Shown here one piece after another: positions 53,301 through 63,796 of a stretch of DNA of 64,000 nt. The DNA is from Haematococcus lacustris (taxonomy: Eukaryota; Chlorophyta; Chlorophyceae; Chlamydomonadales; Haematococcaceae). The translations under genes and the position numbers were made by a program. Position 1 is the first letter of the stretch. Every line of letters starts with the position of its first letter. The stretch is taken from contig JASKMD010000031.1 of NCBI GenBank assembly GCA_030144725.1, positions 7,184,808 to 7,248,807 on the forward strand, read 5' to 3'. The notes below the pieces were generated by a model, which saw only the letters and a program-made list of their open reading frames with translations, had not been told where the DNA came from and made no database searches.

Positions 53301-53961
53301 GATTGGTGCATGAGATGTGGTGATGATGATGATAATGACGACGTGTTGGCACCCAACACTTACCGTCCATTGATAATCCTTTTACAGAGGCTCGTACATA
53401 GACCTGTAGCAAGGTCTGGTCAAACCACATGCTGGGCTGGACAGGGGAATTGCCCCAACATCCATGTTGCAAAGGGGAGGCTGACACAGACTGCTTGCAT
53501 GAGCTGCAGGTGCAGTGACGCACGGTTAGCTGGAAGCGGTGTGCCATGCCGACACGCTCTACCACAGTAGCAGGGAGCTCCTCTAGCTGTGCTCCAGAGC
53601 AACAGCTAAGGATGGCTGCGTCAAGACGGGCTTGCATGAGCTGACGAAGCAACTCGCATTCCTCGGCTGCCGCTGCTGCAGCCGCTGGGGCATTGTCGAT
53701 AATGGCTTGCTTGTCATGAAGAGCACGAGCTATCCACGCTTTGGCAGCTGTTTCCTGTCTGTGCTTCCAGCTAGGACATGAGCTAGCTGGCTGAGGTGCT
53801 GGCTCAAACTCGTAACCGCATGTGTCGTCCGCTGAGTCGTTACTGCCATTGTTTAAAGCTCTCCGCACTGGAGCAAGCTGGCCTATTCGCTTCCTTCGCG
53901 TTTGTTTTTCTCGCTTTGGAGACGGGCCTGGTGCGTTTGACTTCACGTTCAATCTCCCCAT
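50370..53961 (-). CDS. KDZ transposase with CxC domain, multi-exon, partly in gap
   Basis: Exon 53961-53364 ends with the CxC cluster: RHCTCSSCKQS followed by PLQHGCWGNSPVQPSMWFDQ. Exon 53250-53050 has DCPICV. The exon from 52965 into the gap has YPVAICTDAMTKLNHH (first catalytic Asp region), SCDITGLCGFVCCHGVPALG and VVHIYVDIACRLKITWDRY, the signature of KDZ transposases. After the gap follow exons about 51706-51559, 51497-51373, 51285-50988 and 50914-50370, helical, ending ARLHAWLEHM and a stop near 50370. CxC plus the D...CCHG...YVDIAC order is established for this superfamily. It should act in the nucleus to cut and paste the 47.0-54.2 kb element. Exon borders after the gap are approximate. 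Confidence 0.78.
51764..52263. other. Assembly gap (500 N) within the KDZ transposase gene
   Basis: Round-number N run. Sequence on both sides belongs to the same gene, with AAGGACACATC repeated on the two sides. Confidence 0.99.
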
Positions 53962-54217
53962 TACTACACATCAACAACAACAGGGGCCCAAGTCGAGATA
54001 TCGCACAGGGCCCAAGCCGGGCCTGGCAGGGAGTGAGCGGTCACATGTTTGGGTGGCTGCGTCGATCGCAGTGTACGACCTACGGTTGGCACACAGGTAC
54101 TAAGACATTGCAGGGTTGATGCAGCGTTAGCTGTTTGGTGCGTGTTTCAAATGTCCACCTAACTGGTGGACAAAATGTCCACAAGTTCGGTGGACATTTT
54201 ACCGAGAGGATTGATTG

Positions 54218-54715
54218 CAATAACACGATGGTTTGCACGGAGTGTGAGAAGTCACAGAGACAGTTTGCACGCCACTTTGCACGCCCGCGTGCAAAACATT
54301 GAATAACCAAAAAAAGGGTCCGGTTATTTTGGGCTCTCAGTGGAAGGGCGGGCAAGGCAGCGGCCGCAAGCGCAAGGCCAACGTAGAGACCAAGACAGGG
54401 CAGGGCACCACTCCAGACCAACCGATGCGAGCAGCGGATGCGAGCAGCGGATGTACATTATAGCGTCGCAATGCAGCGATGCGTTGCAGCGTTGCAATGG
54501 AGCTATCAGCAGAGCAGGTACAATCAACAGGTCGTGCATCCAACCCAGCACAGGTGCCAGCCTTGCTGCATGTGCCCTGGCCTTGCACCAGCCATGCCCA
54601 GGTGCCAGCCCTGCTGCATGTGCCCTGCACAACCACCATCACCACCAGCTGGGGCAACTGCCCTACCACCACCTACCAGCAGCTGTAGCCATGACACCAT
54701 CACACCTCATGCTGC
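54218..54715. other. Intergenic, no gene seen
   Basis: Starts with the target duplication of the KDZ element. Contains TTGCACGCC direct repeats (54265-54300) and a CCAGCCTTGCTGCATGTGCCCT duplication (54550-54630). No reliable coding region. Confidence 0.5.
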
Positions 54716-55640
54716 CACCACCAGCCCTGCCCCACCCTTCCCAGCCCTGCCCCACCCCTCCCAGCCCTGCCCTGCCCCTCCCCTCCCCTCCCAGCCCTGC
54801 CCCACCCCTCCCAGCCCTGCCCCACCCCTCTCAGCCCTACCCCACCCCTCCCAGCCCTGCCCCACCCCTCCCAGCCCTGCCCCACCCCCTCCCAGCCCTG
54901 CCCTGCCCCTCCCCTCCCCTCCCAGCCCTGCCCCACCCCTCTCAGCCCTGCCCCACCCCTCCCAGCCCTGCCCTGCCCCTCCCCTCCAAGCCCTGCCCCT
55001 CTCCTCCCAGCCCTGCCCCACCCCTCCCAGCCTTGCCCTGCCCCACCCCTCCCAGCCTTGCCCTGCCCCACCCCCTCCCAGCCCTGCCCTGCCCCTCCCC
55101 TCCCAGCCCTGCCCCACCCCTCCCAGCCTTGCCCTGCCCCACCCCTCCCAGCCTTGCCCTGCCCCACCCCCTCCCAGCCCTGCCCTGCCCCTCCCCTCCC
55201 AGCCCTGCCCCACCCCTCCCAGCCTTGCCCTGCCCCACCCCCTCCCAGCCCTGCCCCACCCCCTCCCAGCCCTGCCCTGCCCCTCCCCTCCCAGCCCTGC
55301 CCCACCCCTCCCAGCCCTGCCCTGCCCCTCCCCTCCCAGCCCTGCCCCACCCCTCCCTGCCCTGCCCTGCCCTGCCCTGCCCTGCCCTGCCCTGCCCTGC
55401 CCTGCCCTGCCCTGCCCTGCCCTGCCCTGCCCTGCCCTGCCCCACCCCTCCCAGCCTTGCCCTGCCCCACCCCTCCCAGCCTTGCCCTGCCCCTCTCCTC
55501 CCAGCCCTGCCCCACCAACCCCAGCCCTGCCCTGCCCCTCCCCTCCAAGCCCTGCCCCACCCCCTACCAGCCCTGCCCCTCCCCTCCCAGCCATGCCCTG
55601 CCCCTCCCAGCCCTGCCCCTCCCAGCCCTGCCCCACCCCC
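54716..55640. repeat. GC-rich minisatellite CCCAGCCCTGCCCCACCCCT with (CCCTG)n core
   Basis: Units of 19-21 bp like those in the inverted-repeat arms; perfect CCCTG pentamers at 55352-55440. Open in many frames by composition. Confidence 0.93.
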
Positions 55641-55900
55641 TTCCAACCATGCCCAGCCCTGCCACCACCACCACCACCACCACCACCCTGCCACCACCAC
55701 CACCACCAGCAGTAGGGGCAGCTGCCCTGCCACCACCTACCAGCAGCTGTAGCCATGCCACCATCACCCCTCTTGCTGCCACCACCACCACCACTAGCAG
55801 TAGGGGCAGCTGCCCTGCCACCACCTACCAGCAATTGTAGCCATGACACCATCACCCCTCATGCTGCCACCACTACCACCACCACCAGCAGGCAAATAGC
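55640..55900. repeat. (CAC)n and 90-bp direct repeats
   Basis: Two to three copies of a unit with AGTAGGGGCAGCTGCCCTGC and CACCACCTACCAGCA; a related copy lies at 54650-54720. Confidence 0.85.
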
Positions 55901-55948
55901 AAAGCACCTATTTCCCTTCCTAGCACTTGTTTTCCTTGCAAGAGCAAC

Positions 55949-56302
55949 ATGTTGTCTGACAGCTGCGCATTGTGCTGCGTACAATTATGTATATTTGCTC
56001 CTTACAGGCCCCTGTCGACTTGTCAACCCGTGTCCCCAAAGGTCTGTACCCAACGAGTACCTGTGAATAGAGTACAGTGGAATATGCCGGATGTAACCGA
56101 GTTTCAGTGTGCCTGTGTGCCATCGCTACCATTGGCAGGGCATCCCATCGGAAACATCGCAACCAAGCCGAAGCGCCGGGATGCGGCTTACAATGTGAGG
56201 AGGCCTGCAGTGCCCATGTATCATGGCCGCATTCACAGCCTTGCTGCAAGGTTGCTCTCACAGGTTACGAGTGACCAGGCCGCAAACTCGGCCCCGATGT
56301 GA
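55949..56302 (+). CDS. Hypothetical small protein or exon
   Basis: 118-codon open frame with non-repetitive composition (RVQWNMPDVTEFQCACVPSL, then KPKRRDAAYNVRRPAVPMY). Preceded by TACAG at about 56010, so the real exon may start there. Not recognised. Confidence 0.3.
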   Translation: MLSDSCALCCVQLCIFAPYRPLSTCQPVSPKVCTQRVPVNRVQWNMPDVTEFQCACVPSLPLAGHPIGNIATKPKRRDAAYNVRRPAVPMYHGRIHSLAARLLSQVTSDQAANSAPM

Positions 56303-56429
56303 GCTGTGACGCCCATCCTACTCAGCGCAGCGCGCTGATGCCTGCTCTGCAAAGAACGGGCGTCACAGCGTCAGGCGCAAACTCCCTCACTCCCCTCACA
56401 CTCGGCCGCAAACCATCAGTATAACTCCG

Positions 56430-56489
56430 TGACAAAATGTCGACTGAGGTCGGTTGACATTTTACCGAGAGGATTGATTGTAAACGGTG
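56430..56489 (+). repeat. KDZ-like element terminus
   Basis: GACATTTTACCGAGAGGATT plus GATTG is identical to the outer end of the element ending at 54217; the neighbouring GTCGACTGAGGTCGGTTGAC replaces the usual inner part. A solo end or a diverged relative. Confidence 0.55.
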
Positions 56490-57400
56490 ATGTATTTCAG
56501 TGAACGGTGAGAGTGATTTGCAACTAGTGGCCCACCACCACTGTTGGAGCTCTCCCCTCGAGGCCGGGCTGATTGTGGTGCAATCATTCACAATCGACCC
56601 GACCTGACGGGAATGGTTTCGCGCTCCCCTTCACATTCCACTTCCTTGCGGCAGGCCTGCAGCGCTGCCTTCGAACCCTACCCTACCCAGCCTACCTTTC
56701 ACTGCCTAGTTAGCAGACAATCCCAGGCTGTCAAAACTACCGTTGTTACATAATGAGACAACGATGGGGCCCAGGAGAGGGAGAGGGCAAAAAGAGACCC
56801 GTACACCTGCTCACAGGCAGCTACCCTCCCCTGACACCAAGTGCCACCGTACTTGGCAGGCTTCTGCTGCCAGCCCCCTGCTACTCTTGCCTCTCTCACC
56901 CCTTCCTTACCCCTCAGCAGGTGCCACACATAATGATACATTAGAGGCGCCTTGACTGATCTGTTGTCTAGTGATTCATGTTGAGCAGCGCAGGGCAACA
57001 CGGCAGTACATCAGGGGCGTGACAACTCATGCACTCTTTACCGTAAGGTACTACACAACTTTAACGGTGTTGGGGCCCTACTTTTGCAACCATGTCACAG
57101 GTCAACCCATGGCACCATTTAATGTGGCGCACTGAAGGAGCACTTGTAGTGTTATTAATGAGAGCACCATGACCAACGCTGCCTGCAGGCTGCCTGGGAG
57201 GGATGACAAATACGTCCTTGGCGCATGCATAGTGCTTTGCTGACACGCCAAAGCTGGTGGTGACTGTTGATTGTGAGGTGGGCTGGTGGGGTGACCTTAA
57301 GCAGAGATAGCAGCTGCCTTGCTTCCTTACACCTGTTCCCTCATGAGCTCTGGTCCAAACTGCACCTATTGCATCATATTGCGAATGTCAGGCCTTGCGC
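56490..57400. other. Intergenic, no supported gene
   Basis: Mixed composition with short open frames on both strands. The - strand frame at 57246-57061 (KDVFVIPPRQPAG) might be an exon, but it has no clear partners. Confidence 0.4.
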
Positions 57401-57639
57401 TCAGCTTGACGTAGGGAACACCATCAGAGACAAATTAATCTGCAGGGCAGCAGACCATATGTCATTCCAGTGTGTTTCAATATAGCCACTGGCAAACATG
57501 GATGAATGTATCTGCCCACGACAACGGTTGTGACACTGCTGTTCATTGCTGGCTGCCTGCATTAAGGGAGGTGCCTGATGGATGTTGGTCACTCCGCAAG
57601 TAGGCTTTGGGTCAAGCAAAGAATACGCCACATGCAGCC

Positions 57640-59011
57640 AGGCACTACACACCACTTTGAGTGTCTCTGGATCTCCTTCTTTCTCTTGTTTGATAGGTTT
57701 AGTCTGCCATGATGGGATTGCCATAACGTCCTGCACATGCAAGTCACCATGATGCAAGGCTTGCATGCACATGGAATGCATGGATGTATAGCTATGGCCA
57801 TGGCAGGCAGGCATGTCTAGCCATCATGACCTTTGCCACTGGCAAAGTCGGAGGCTTGATCAAGAATCAAAAGGGGTTGAGTAACAGGCCAGCTCACCAG
57901 TCCATCGTTGGACAAGAACAATCGAGCAAAGGCTACCGCCAGAACGGCAGATCCCACTGCCTGAGCCCCAGCCGCCTGGAGGTTGATGTTGCGCGTGCCA
58001 TCCCGGGTACGAGACGCTATGGCACCTGTGCGTGTGTGTGGCAGGCACAGCATCATTGTTAGCATCATAACCTCAGCATTGACAGCCAGTGTCACCACCA
58101 ATGACCCAACATCAACAATCAATGCCACCACCCAGCCGCGCCACTGTGTGTAAGCACCAGCATCAGCACGAGATGCAATGCCCCACAAGCATATCAGTCG
58201 ACTCACCAGCTATTTGGACGGCTAAGCTACGACTGGCCACTTGCATCACTGTCTCTGGTTCCTCAGACACAGCTATGCTGCTTTTTGGCTCATCATGGAC
58301 ACGAAGCACCAGCGCTGAACCCCTTTGCTCATTGTCACGAAACTCAGGCTGCAATGCAGGCAGTCGTTCATGCGCGCGCATGCAATTGTTGATTTAGACC
58401 AGTTCCTCATGCCTCAAAACTGGCAACACCATTGTGCACCTTGACTGCCAGAGATTTGTCCTCAAAATTTTTGCCGGCTTCACAGACGATGCGAATTGCT
58501 TTGTATATCGAGGGTGCACCAATGCAGTAGACTGGAGCAGGGCTGCCACGTATGACAGACCGTACCAGCATGTTTGCAGCCAACTGCGGCAGAACATCAT
58601 CTGCAGAGTGAGCAGCACCTACACCTAAGCGAGCTGTGCACTAAGGGCCTTCACCCTCATTTCAGACTCCTCTCGTGGCGCCTGCACAAATCACGAACCA
58701 TGCATGAATTGGTGGACGGCCGCAAGCAGACAACGACTAGTCAGCGCGCATCAAACATGGCCGCCCATGGATCAGGGCCGCAAACGAAAGCCAGCGGCCG
58801 AACATGATGATAAAATGAGCATTGCTGCTACTACTGTCAGCCGCATGTGCCTCTTGCAGCCCCCACACACCATGATGGCGCCCTTTTCCGGAGGAGCTAC
58901 CAGCTGCTTCCGTGGTGGTGCAGCAGGCTCAGCAGAGCTACGAACCACGAGCGGCTTTTGGCCAGCCGTGAAAGGCCGAGGGCGAACCGTGTTTACGCGT
59001 GAAAGCAACAT
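57640..59011 (-). CDS. Protein with two SpoVS-like domains, multi-exon, possible plastid targeting
   Basis: Exons by splice signs: start exon from 59011 (MLLSRVNTVRPRPFTAGQKP, Arg/Ser/Pro-rich, transit-peptide-like), then 58600-58440, 58348-58207, 58025-57898 and 57730 to about 57640. Domain 1: DDVLPQLAANMLVRSVIRG, VYCIGAPSIYKAIRIVCEAG, PEFRDNEQRGSALVLRV. Domain 2: METVMQ-like start ETVMQVASRSLAVQIAG, INLQAAGAQAVGSAVLAVAF, DVMAIPSWQTKPIKQE, PETLKVV. The IGA-x4-KAI-x-I-x-x-AG and later P-x-F/W features match the SpoVS (Alba-like) fold known from bacterial sporulation proteins. The link between the start exon and 58600 is unresolved. The molecular role in algae is unknown to me. Confidence 0.5.
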
Positions 59012-59498
59012 TGATGTGGCTTAGTGCGTGTGAAGGGCGGCTGTTGCTGCTGCCTACCGAGTAGCTTGCAAAATGACGGAAATGGCATGCGCCTTGAGAC
59101 CCCATGCGGGAGGCTACGGCGGGGGCACGGCCGCAGGCAAGGGAGGGCATGTAGCCACCTTTGCTGACTGCCCATGGCACCATTACCGCCTAGATGCTGG
59201 ACCCTGCCATGGACCCAGAGCCACCAAGTTGCATGCCCGGACCGGTCGATGCGTACTGGCATTGCAACCAAGCATGTTCGACGTAGTTCCAGCTGACCTT
59301 CCAGCGTCATGGTCATAACAACAACAACAACAACGGAACTCTGCTGGTCACCCAAACATAACTCATTCAGCATGGAATATGCTGTTGCCTGCGGGTCAGC
59401 TGTGACACTCCTGTGAACTATACAATAGACCCGCGTTTTTTGCACTCGCTTGCTGCATAGGTCGCTGTCGTTATCAGGGTCAGGTCAGGTCGGGTCGG

Positions 59499-59822
59499 GT
59501 CAGGGTCAGGGTCAGGGTCAGGGTCAGGGTCAGGGTCAGGGTCAGGGTCAGGGTCAGGGTCAGGGTCAGGGTCAGGGTCAGGGTCAGGGTCAGGGTCAGG
59601 GTCAGGGTCAGGGTCAGGGTCAGGGTCAGGGTCAGGGTCAGGGTCAGGGTCAGGGTCAGGGTCAGGGTCAGGGTCAGGGTCAGGGTCAGGGTCAGGGTCA
59701 GGGTCAGGGTCAGGGTCAGGGTCAGGGTCAGGGTCAGGGTCAGGGTCAGGGTCAGGGTCAGGGTCAGGGTCAGGGTCAGGGTCAGGGTCAGGGTCAGGGT
59801 CAGGGTCAGGGTCAGGGTCAGG
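59499..59822 (+). repeat. (GGGTCA)n hexanucleotide tract
   Basis: About 54 near-perfect units; first block of the 2.1-kb G-rich array. Confidence 0.98.
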
Positions 59823-59850
59823 GCAGTTCAGGGTCAGGGCACTACCATAC

Positions 59851-61354
59851 CGGGGGCGGGGGCGGGGGCGGGGGCGGGGGCGGGGGCGGGGGCGGGGGCG
59901 GGGGCGGGGGCGGGGGCGGGGGCGGGGGCGGGGGCGGGGGCGGGGGCGGGGGCGGGGGCGGGGGCGGGGGCGGGGGCGGGGGCGGGGGCGGGGGCGGGGG
60001 CGGGGGCGGGGGCGGGGGCGGGGGCGGGGGCGGGGGCGGGGGCGGGGGCGGGGGCGGGGGCGGGGGCGGGGGCGGGGGCGGGGGCGGGGGCGGGGGCGGG
60101 GGCGGGGGCGGGGGCGGGGGCGGGGGCGGGGGCGGGGGCGGGGGCGGGGGCGGGGGCGGGGGCGGGGGCGGGGGCGGGGGCGGGGGCGGGGGCGGGGGCG
60201 GGGGCGGGGGCGGGGGCGGGGGCGGGGGCGGGGGCGGGGGCGGGGGCGGGGGCGGGGGCGGGGGCGGGGGCGGGGGCGGGGGCGGGGGCGGGGGCGGGGG
60301 CGGGGGCGGGGGCGGGGGCGGGGGCGGGGGCGGGGGCGGGGGCGGGGGCGGGGGCGGGGGCGGGGGCGGGGGCGGGGGCGGGGGCGGGGGCGGGGGCGGG
60401 GGCGGGGGCGGGGGCGGGGGCGGGGGCGGGGGCGGGGGCGGGGGCGGGGGGCGGGGGCGGGGGCGGGGGCGGGGGCGGGGGCGGGGGCGGGGGCGGGGGC
60501 GGGGGCGGGGGCGGGGGCGGGGGCGGGGGCGGGGGCGGGGGCGGGGGCGGGGGCGGGGGCGGGGGCGGGGGCGGGGGCGGGGGCGGGGGCGGGGGCGGGG
60601 GCGGGGGCGGGGGCGGGGGCGGGGGCGGGGGCGGGGGCGGGGGCGGGGGCGGGGGCGGGGGCGGGGGCGGGGGCGGGGGCGGGGGCGGGGGCGGGGGGCG
60701 GGGGCGGGGGCGGGGGCGGGGGCGGGGGCGGGGGCGGGGGCGGGGGCGGGGGCGGGGGCGGGGGCGGGGGCGGGGGCGGGGGCGGGGGCGGGGGCGGGGG
60801 CGGGGGCGGGGGCGGGGGCGGGGGCGGGGGCGGGGGCGGGGGCGGGGGCGGGGGCGGGGGCGGGGGCGGGGGCGGGGGCGGGGGCGGGGGCGGGGGCGGG
60901 GGCGGGGGCGGGGGCGGGGGCGGGGGCGGGGGCGGGGGCGGGGGCGGGGGCGGGGGCGGGGGCGGGGGCGGGGGCGGGGGCGGGGGCGGGGGCGGGGGCG
61001 GGGGCGGGGGCGGGGGCGGGGGCGGGGGCGGGGGCGGGGGCGGGGGCGGGGGCGGGGGCGGGGGCGGGGGCGGGGGCGGGGGCGGGGGCGGGGGCGGGGG
61101 CGGGGGCGGGGGCGGGGGCGGGGGCGGGGGCGGGGGCGGGGGCGGGGGCGGGGGCGGGGGCGGGGGCGGGGGCGGGGGCGGGGGCGGGGGCGGGGGCGGG
61201 GGCGGGGGCGGGGGCGGGGGCGGGGGCGGGGGCGGGGGCGGGGGCGGGGGCGGGGGCGGGGGCGGGGGCGGGGGCGGGGGCGGGGGCGGGGGCGGGGGCG
61301 GGGGCGGGGGCGGGGGCGGGGGCGGGGGCGGGGGGGCGGGGCGGGGGCGGGGGC
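59851..61354 (+). repeat. (GGGGGC)n hexanucleotide tract, 1.5 kb
   Basis: About 250 units with single-base phase slips near 60450, 60692 and 61332, where one extra G or a shortened unit occurs. Strong G-quadruplex potential on the + strand. Translates as poly-Gly and Gly-Arg/Gly-Ala dipeptides, or poly-Pro and Pro-Arg/Pro-Ala, in all frames; not a gene. Confidence 0.98.
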
Positions 61355-61437
61355 GGGGCCGGGGCCGGGGCCGGGGCCGGGGCCGGGGCCGGGGCCGGGG
61401 CCGGGGCCGGGGCCGGGGCCGGGGCCGGGGCCGGGGC
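61355..61437 (+). repeat. (GGGGCC)n hexanucleotide tract
   Basis: About 14 perfect units. Confidence 0.97.
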
Positions 61438-61590
61438 CAGGGCCAGGGCCAGGGCCAGGGCCAGGGCCAGGGCCAGGGCCAGGGCCAGGGCCAGGGCCAG
61501 GGCCAGGGCCAGGGCCAGGGCCAGGGCCAGGGCCAGGGCCAGGGCCAGGGCCAGGGCCAGGGCAGGGCAGGGCAGGGCAGGGCAGGGCAG
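61438..61590 (+). repeat. (GGGCCA)n then (GGGCA)n tract
   Basis: About 20 hexamers to 61560, then about six pentamers. Ends 16 bp before the coding end of the hypothetical gene at 61607. Confidence 0.97.
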
Positions 61591-61606
61591 AGTCTATGCA
61601 CTACCA

Positions 61607-62032
61607 TTACTTGCCTGGGTTGGAGTAGTGCTGCTGCATGGCCACCGCCAGCTGCATGGAGTGCGCTCCGATGGTGTTGTTGTCACCTCTCTGCCCAGCT
61701 CCTGCAGCTTGGCCAGCATCGCCAACCCAGCGAAAGACTGGCATGAGCATAGGGTGGCGGCGCTGCAGCTGGTTGTAAACAGTCTTGAAGTTGGGGTTGG
61801 CAAGGAACTCGCAGAAGTCTTTCAGCTGCCTTAGCATCACGGGTGCTGCTGGTGCAATGGCTGCCACACGGGCGTTGCAACGCCTTGGGGTGGGCTGCGT
61901 GACTGGCTGCGGCTCCGGCTCCGGGTCAGAGTCACAGTCTGACTCGAAGTTATAGTCACTTTCCCACTCCATGCTGGGCAGGCGGGGGCTGGGCAGGGGC
62001 ACGCGGGGGGAGTGGGGGTAGGGGGGATGCAT
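61607..62032 (-). CDS. Hypothetical protein, probable first exon
   Basis: 142 codons from ATG at 62032, acidic N-terminus (MEWESDYNFESDCDSDPEPE), then LRQLKDFCEFLANPNFKTVY and RRHPMLMPVFRWVGDAGQAA. Non-repetitive and protein-like. A GC-type donor CAG|GCAAGT lies at the end of the frame, so the coding sequence may be spliced across the G-rich array; if so the array is intronic. Family not recognised. Confidence 0.45.
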   Translation of the reverse strand: MHPPYPHSPRVPLPSPRLPSMEWESDYNFESDCDSDPEPEPQPVTQPTPRRCNARVAAIAPAAPVMLRQLKDFCEFLANPNFKTVYNQLQRRHPMLMPVFRWVGDAGQAAGAGQRGDNNTIGAHSMQLAVAMQQHYSNPGK

Positions 62033-62039
62033 CAGGGGC

Positions 62040-63480
62040 CATCCACCCTATCCAACATGGAACAAGGCGATGTCTGTGGGTAATTTCACTTACCTACGAT
62101 ACAACTGACGCACACCCTTGATGACCGCAAACCCCACACCGGTGTCACATTACCTCCAATGACCATTGGGCACCCCATCAGAACATTTAGAATCAGAACC
62201 AGCAATGGTAAAGCCCCAGCCACTGCCTATCAGCATACCTTTTACAGGCCCCTCGTCCCTCATTAGAGCCTCCATTTGAGTTGAATCACTAGAGACAACA
62301 CAGGATGGTGTTAAGGTGCTGTGTGGAGTTGTGTTCCCATGCACATGGCATGTGCGCTTACCACCTACACCATTGCCTGACCCCTGTGACAGGGGCTAGA
62401 CTATACAACGTAGCCCAGCTTAGGGTACTTCTTGCCCTTGGCTGGCAAGCCTGGCCACAGCTCCAGCAGCCTGCGGGCTTGTGAATAGGGTCCCGCAGCA
62501 ATTGCACTGTCTCAACGGCCCAGATGACAGCAGCGTTTTGTAACGGAGCTGAGACCAGGGAGCCTGTGAGGGCGGGAGAACGTGACAGGACCCGGGGTCA
62601 GATAGAGTTCTGAGCCAAGGTACCTGTCTCTGCCCTCACAGAGCCTTAAGTACTCAAAACCATTCACATTCTTAGTCATCCACGTGTAAAGTGAAAAGGT
62701 GTACGTAAACTGTGAACTTCTGTGCTCGGTAGTAGTAGTTGTTACACTAAGGAGGTAGGGCTCGGGTGAATACAAGCCAACCTCCAAAGGTAAAAGACTT
62801 AGGAGAGAACAGAGAAAAAGGGAAAGAGAAGGGTAACTACCTAGGAGAGAAAGAACTCAGAGAAGGAAGGGGAAGGGAGCTAAGAGTGCGGGTGAGAGAC
62901 CTCGAGAAGCGGAGAAGTAAGAGAAGCGGAGGAGCAAGGGGCGCAAAAGGTTGGAGGGCTAGTAAGGACGCAAAAGCTAGGAGGGCTAGGAAGGAGAGGG
63001 GAGTGAAACACGTTAAGAGTCAGAGGGACTAGGAGGAGTAACCGGGAAAGTGACACTAAGGGATCCGTCTTGAGTAGAGATGAAGGGATGGGGATCAGGG
63101 CTGTGAAGACGACAAGACGAAAAGACGAGACCGTAGACGAACAGACGAAAGACGGATGTCTTTTCGTCTGCAGACGACAACCGAACCGTCTGCTCCTTTT
63201 TCGAATGCATGCGACCAACATTTGTCACGTGCTAAGCTTCTATTCTTTCTATTTATATCTTTGTACACTTGCAGCTGCTTTCACGATGCTACGAAAGCTA
63301 TCCTCCACTTCTCATCTGATGCATGAGGTCAGATCTGGCCTAATATTGACAAGCCAGAGCTCGAGCAAATCTTGCAGCCCTCGAGCTCCATGGCGGTCCT
63401 TAAACAATAGCACGTGTCCGGTACCGTCTCCACCTAAGATTGGTGACAACAACAATTCATGGTCATGTGTGTAAGTATCC
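62040..63480. other. Intergenic, purine-rich middle part
   Basis: 62766-63032 is open on the + strand but made of GAGAAG-type low-complexity sequence (Lys/Arg/Glu/Gly). 63090-63170 has AGACGA repeats that fold back on GTCTTTTCGTCTG. No gene supported. Confidence 0.5.
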
Positions 63481-63499
63481 ATGCAGAGCTGCCATTAAC

Positions 63500-63592
63500 G
63501 ACAAGACGAGAAGACGAGAAGACAAGACGACAAGAAGAGAAGACAAGACGAGAAGACGAGAAGACGAGAAGACGAGAAGACGAAAAGACACA
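63500..63592 (+). repeat. (AAGACGAG)n microsatellite
   Basis: About eleven 8-10-bp units of AAGACGAG/AAGACAAG. Confidence 0.93.
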
Positions 63593-63796
63593 TGCAGCTC
63601 AACAGCAAGCTTGACCGCTTGTCGTTGCGCCGCTGCCTGCAGTACACCAGCTGCACTGCTGCCTGCAGTAGGGGGGCAAAGCCCCCCCTCTCAGCCCACC
63701 ATTTGAAGGGGTGGGCGGTGAGGTGTGCAGAAAATGTGTGGGCGGTGAGGTGTGCAGAGCGAAATGGACAGGCAACAGCTGCGTGCGGGAAAGCAG

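Larger units (their letters stand above)
47025..54217. mobile_element. KDZ (Kyakuja-Dileera-Zisupton) transposon, near-complete
   Basis: About 200-bp terminal inverted repeats starting CAATCAATCCTCTCGGTAAA (47025-47228 and 54217-54006, few differences). Direct repeats CAATAAC lie just outside (47018-47024, 54218-54224); one more base could be shared, giving 8 bp. Inside are two convergent genes, a Gln-rich protein (+) and a CxC/KDZ transposase (-), separated by 225-bp tandem repeats. It is interrupted only by a 500-N gap. Confidence 0.85.

Noticed and set aside
59499..59822. GGGTCA tract as a telomere
   Set aside because: Not a known green-algal telomere unit; it is internal and passes into other hexamers.
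59450..61834. Very long open frames on both strands (over 700 codons)
   Set aside because: They follow from hexanucleotide repeats, which stay open in every frame; composition is Gly/Arg/Ala/Pro/Asp dipeptides only.
62766..63032. Basic 88-residue protein
   Set aside because: Low-complexity GA-rich sequence without conserved features or clear start context.
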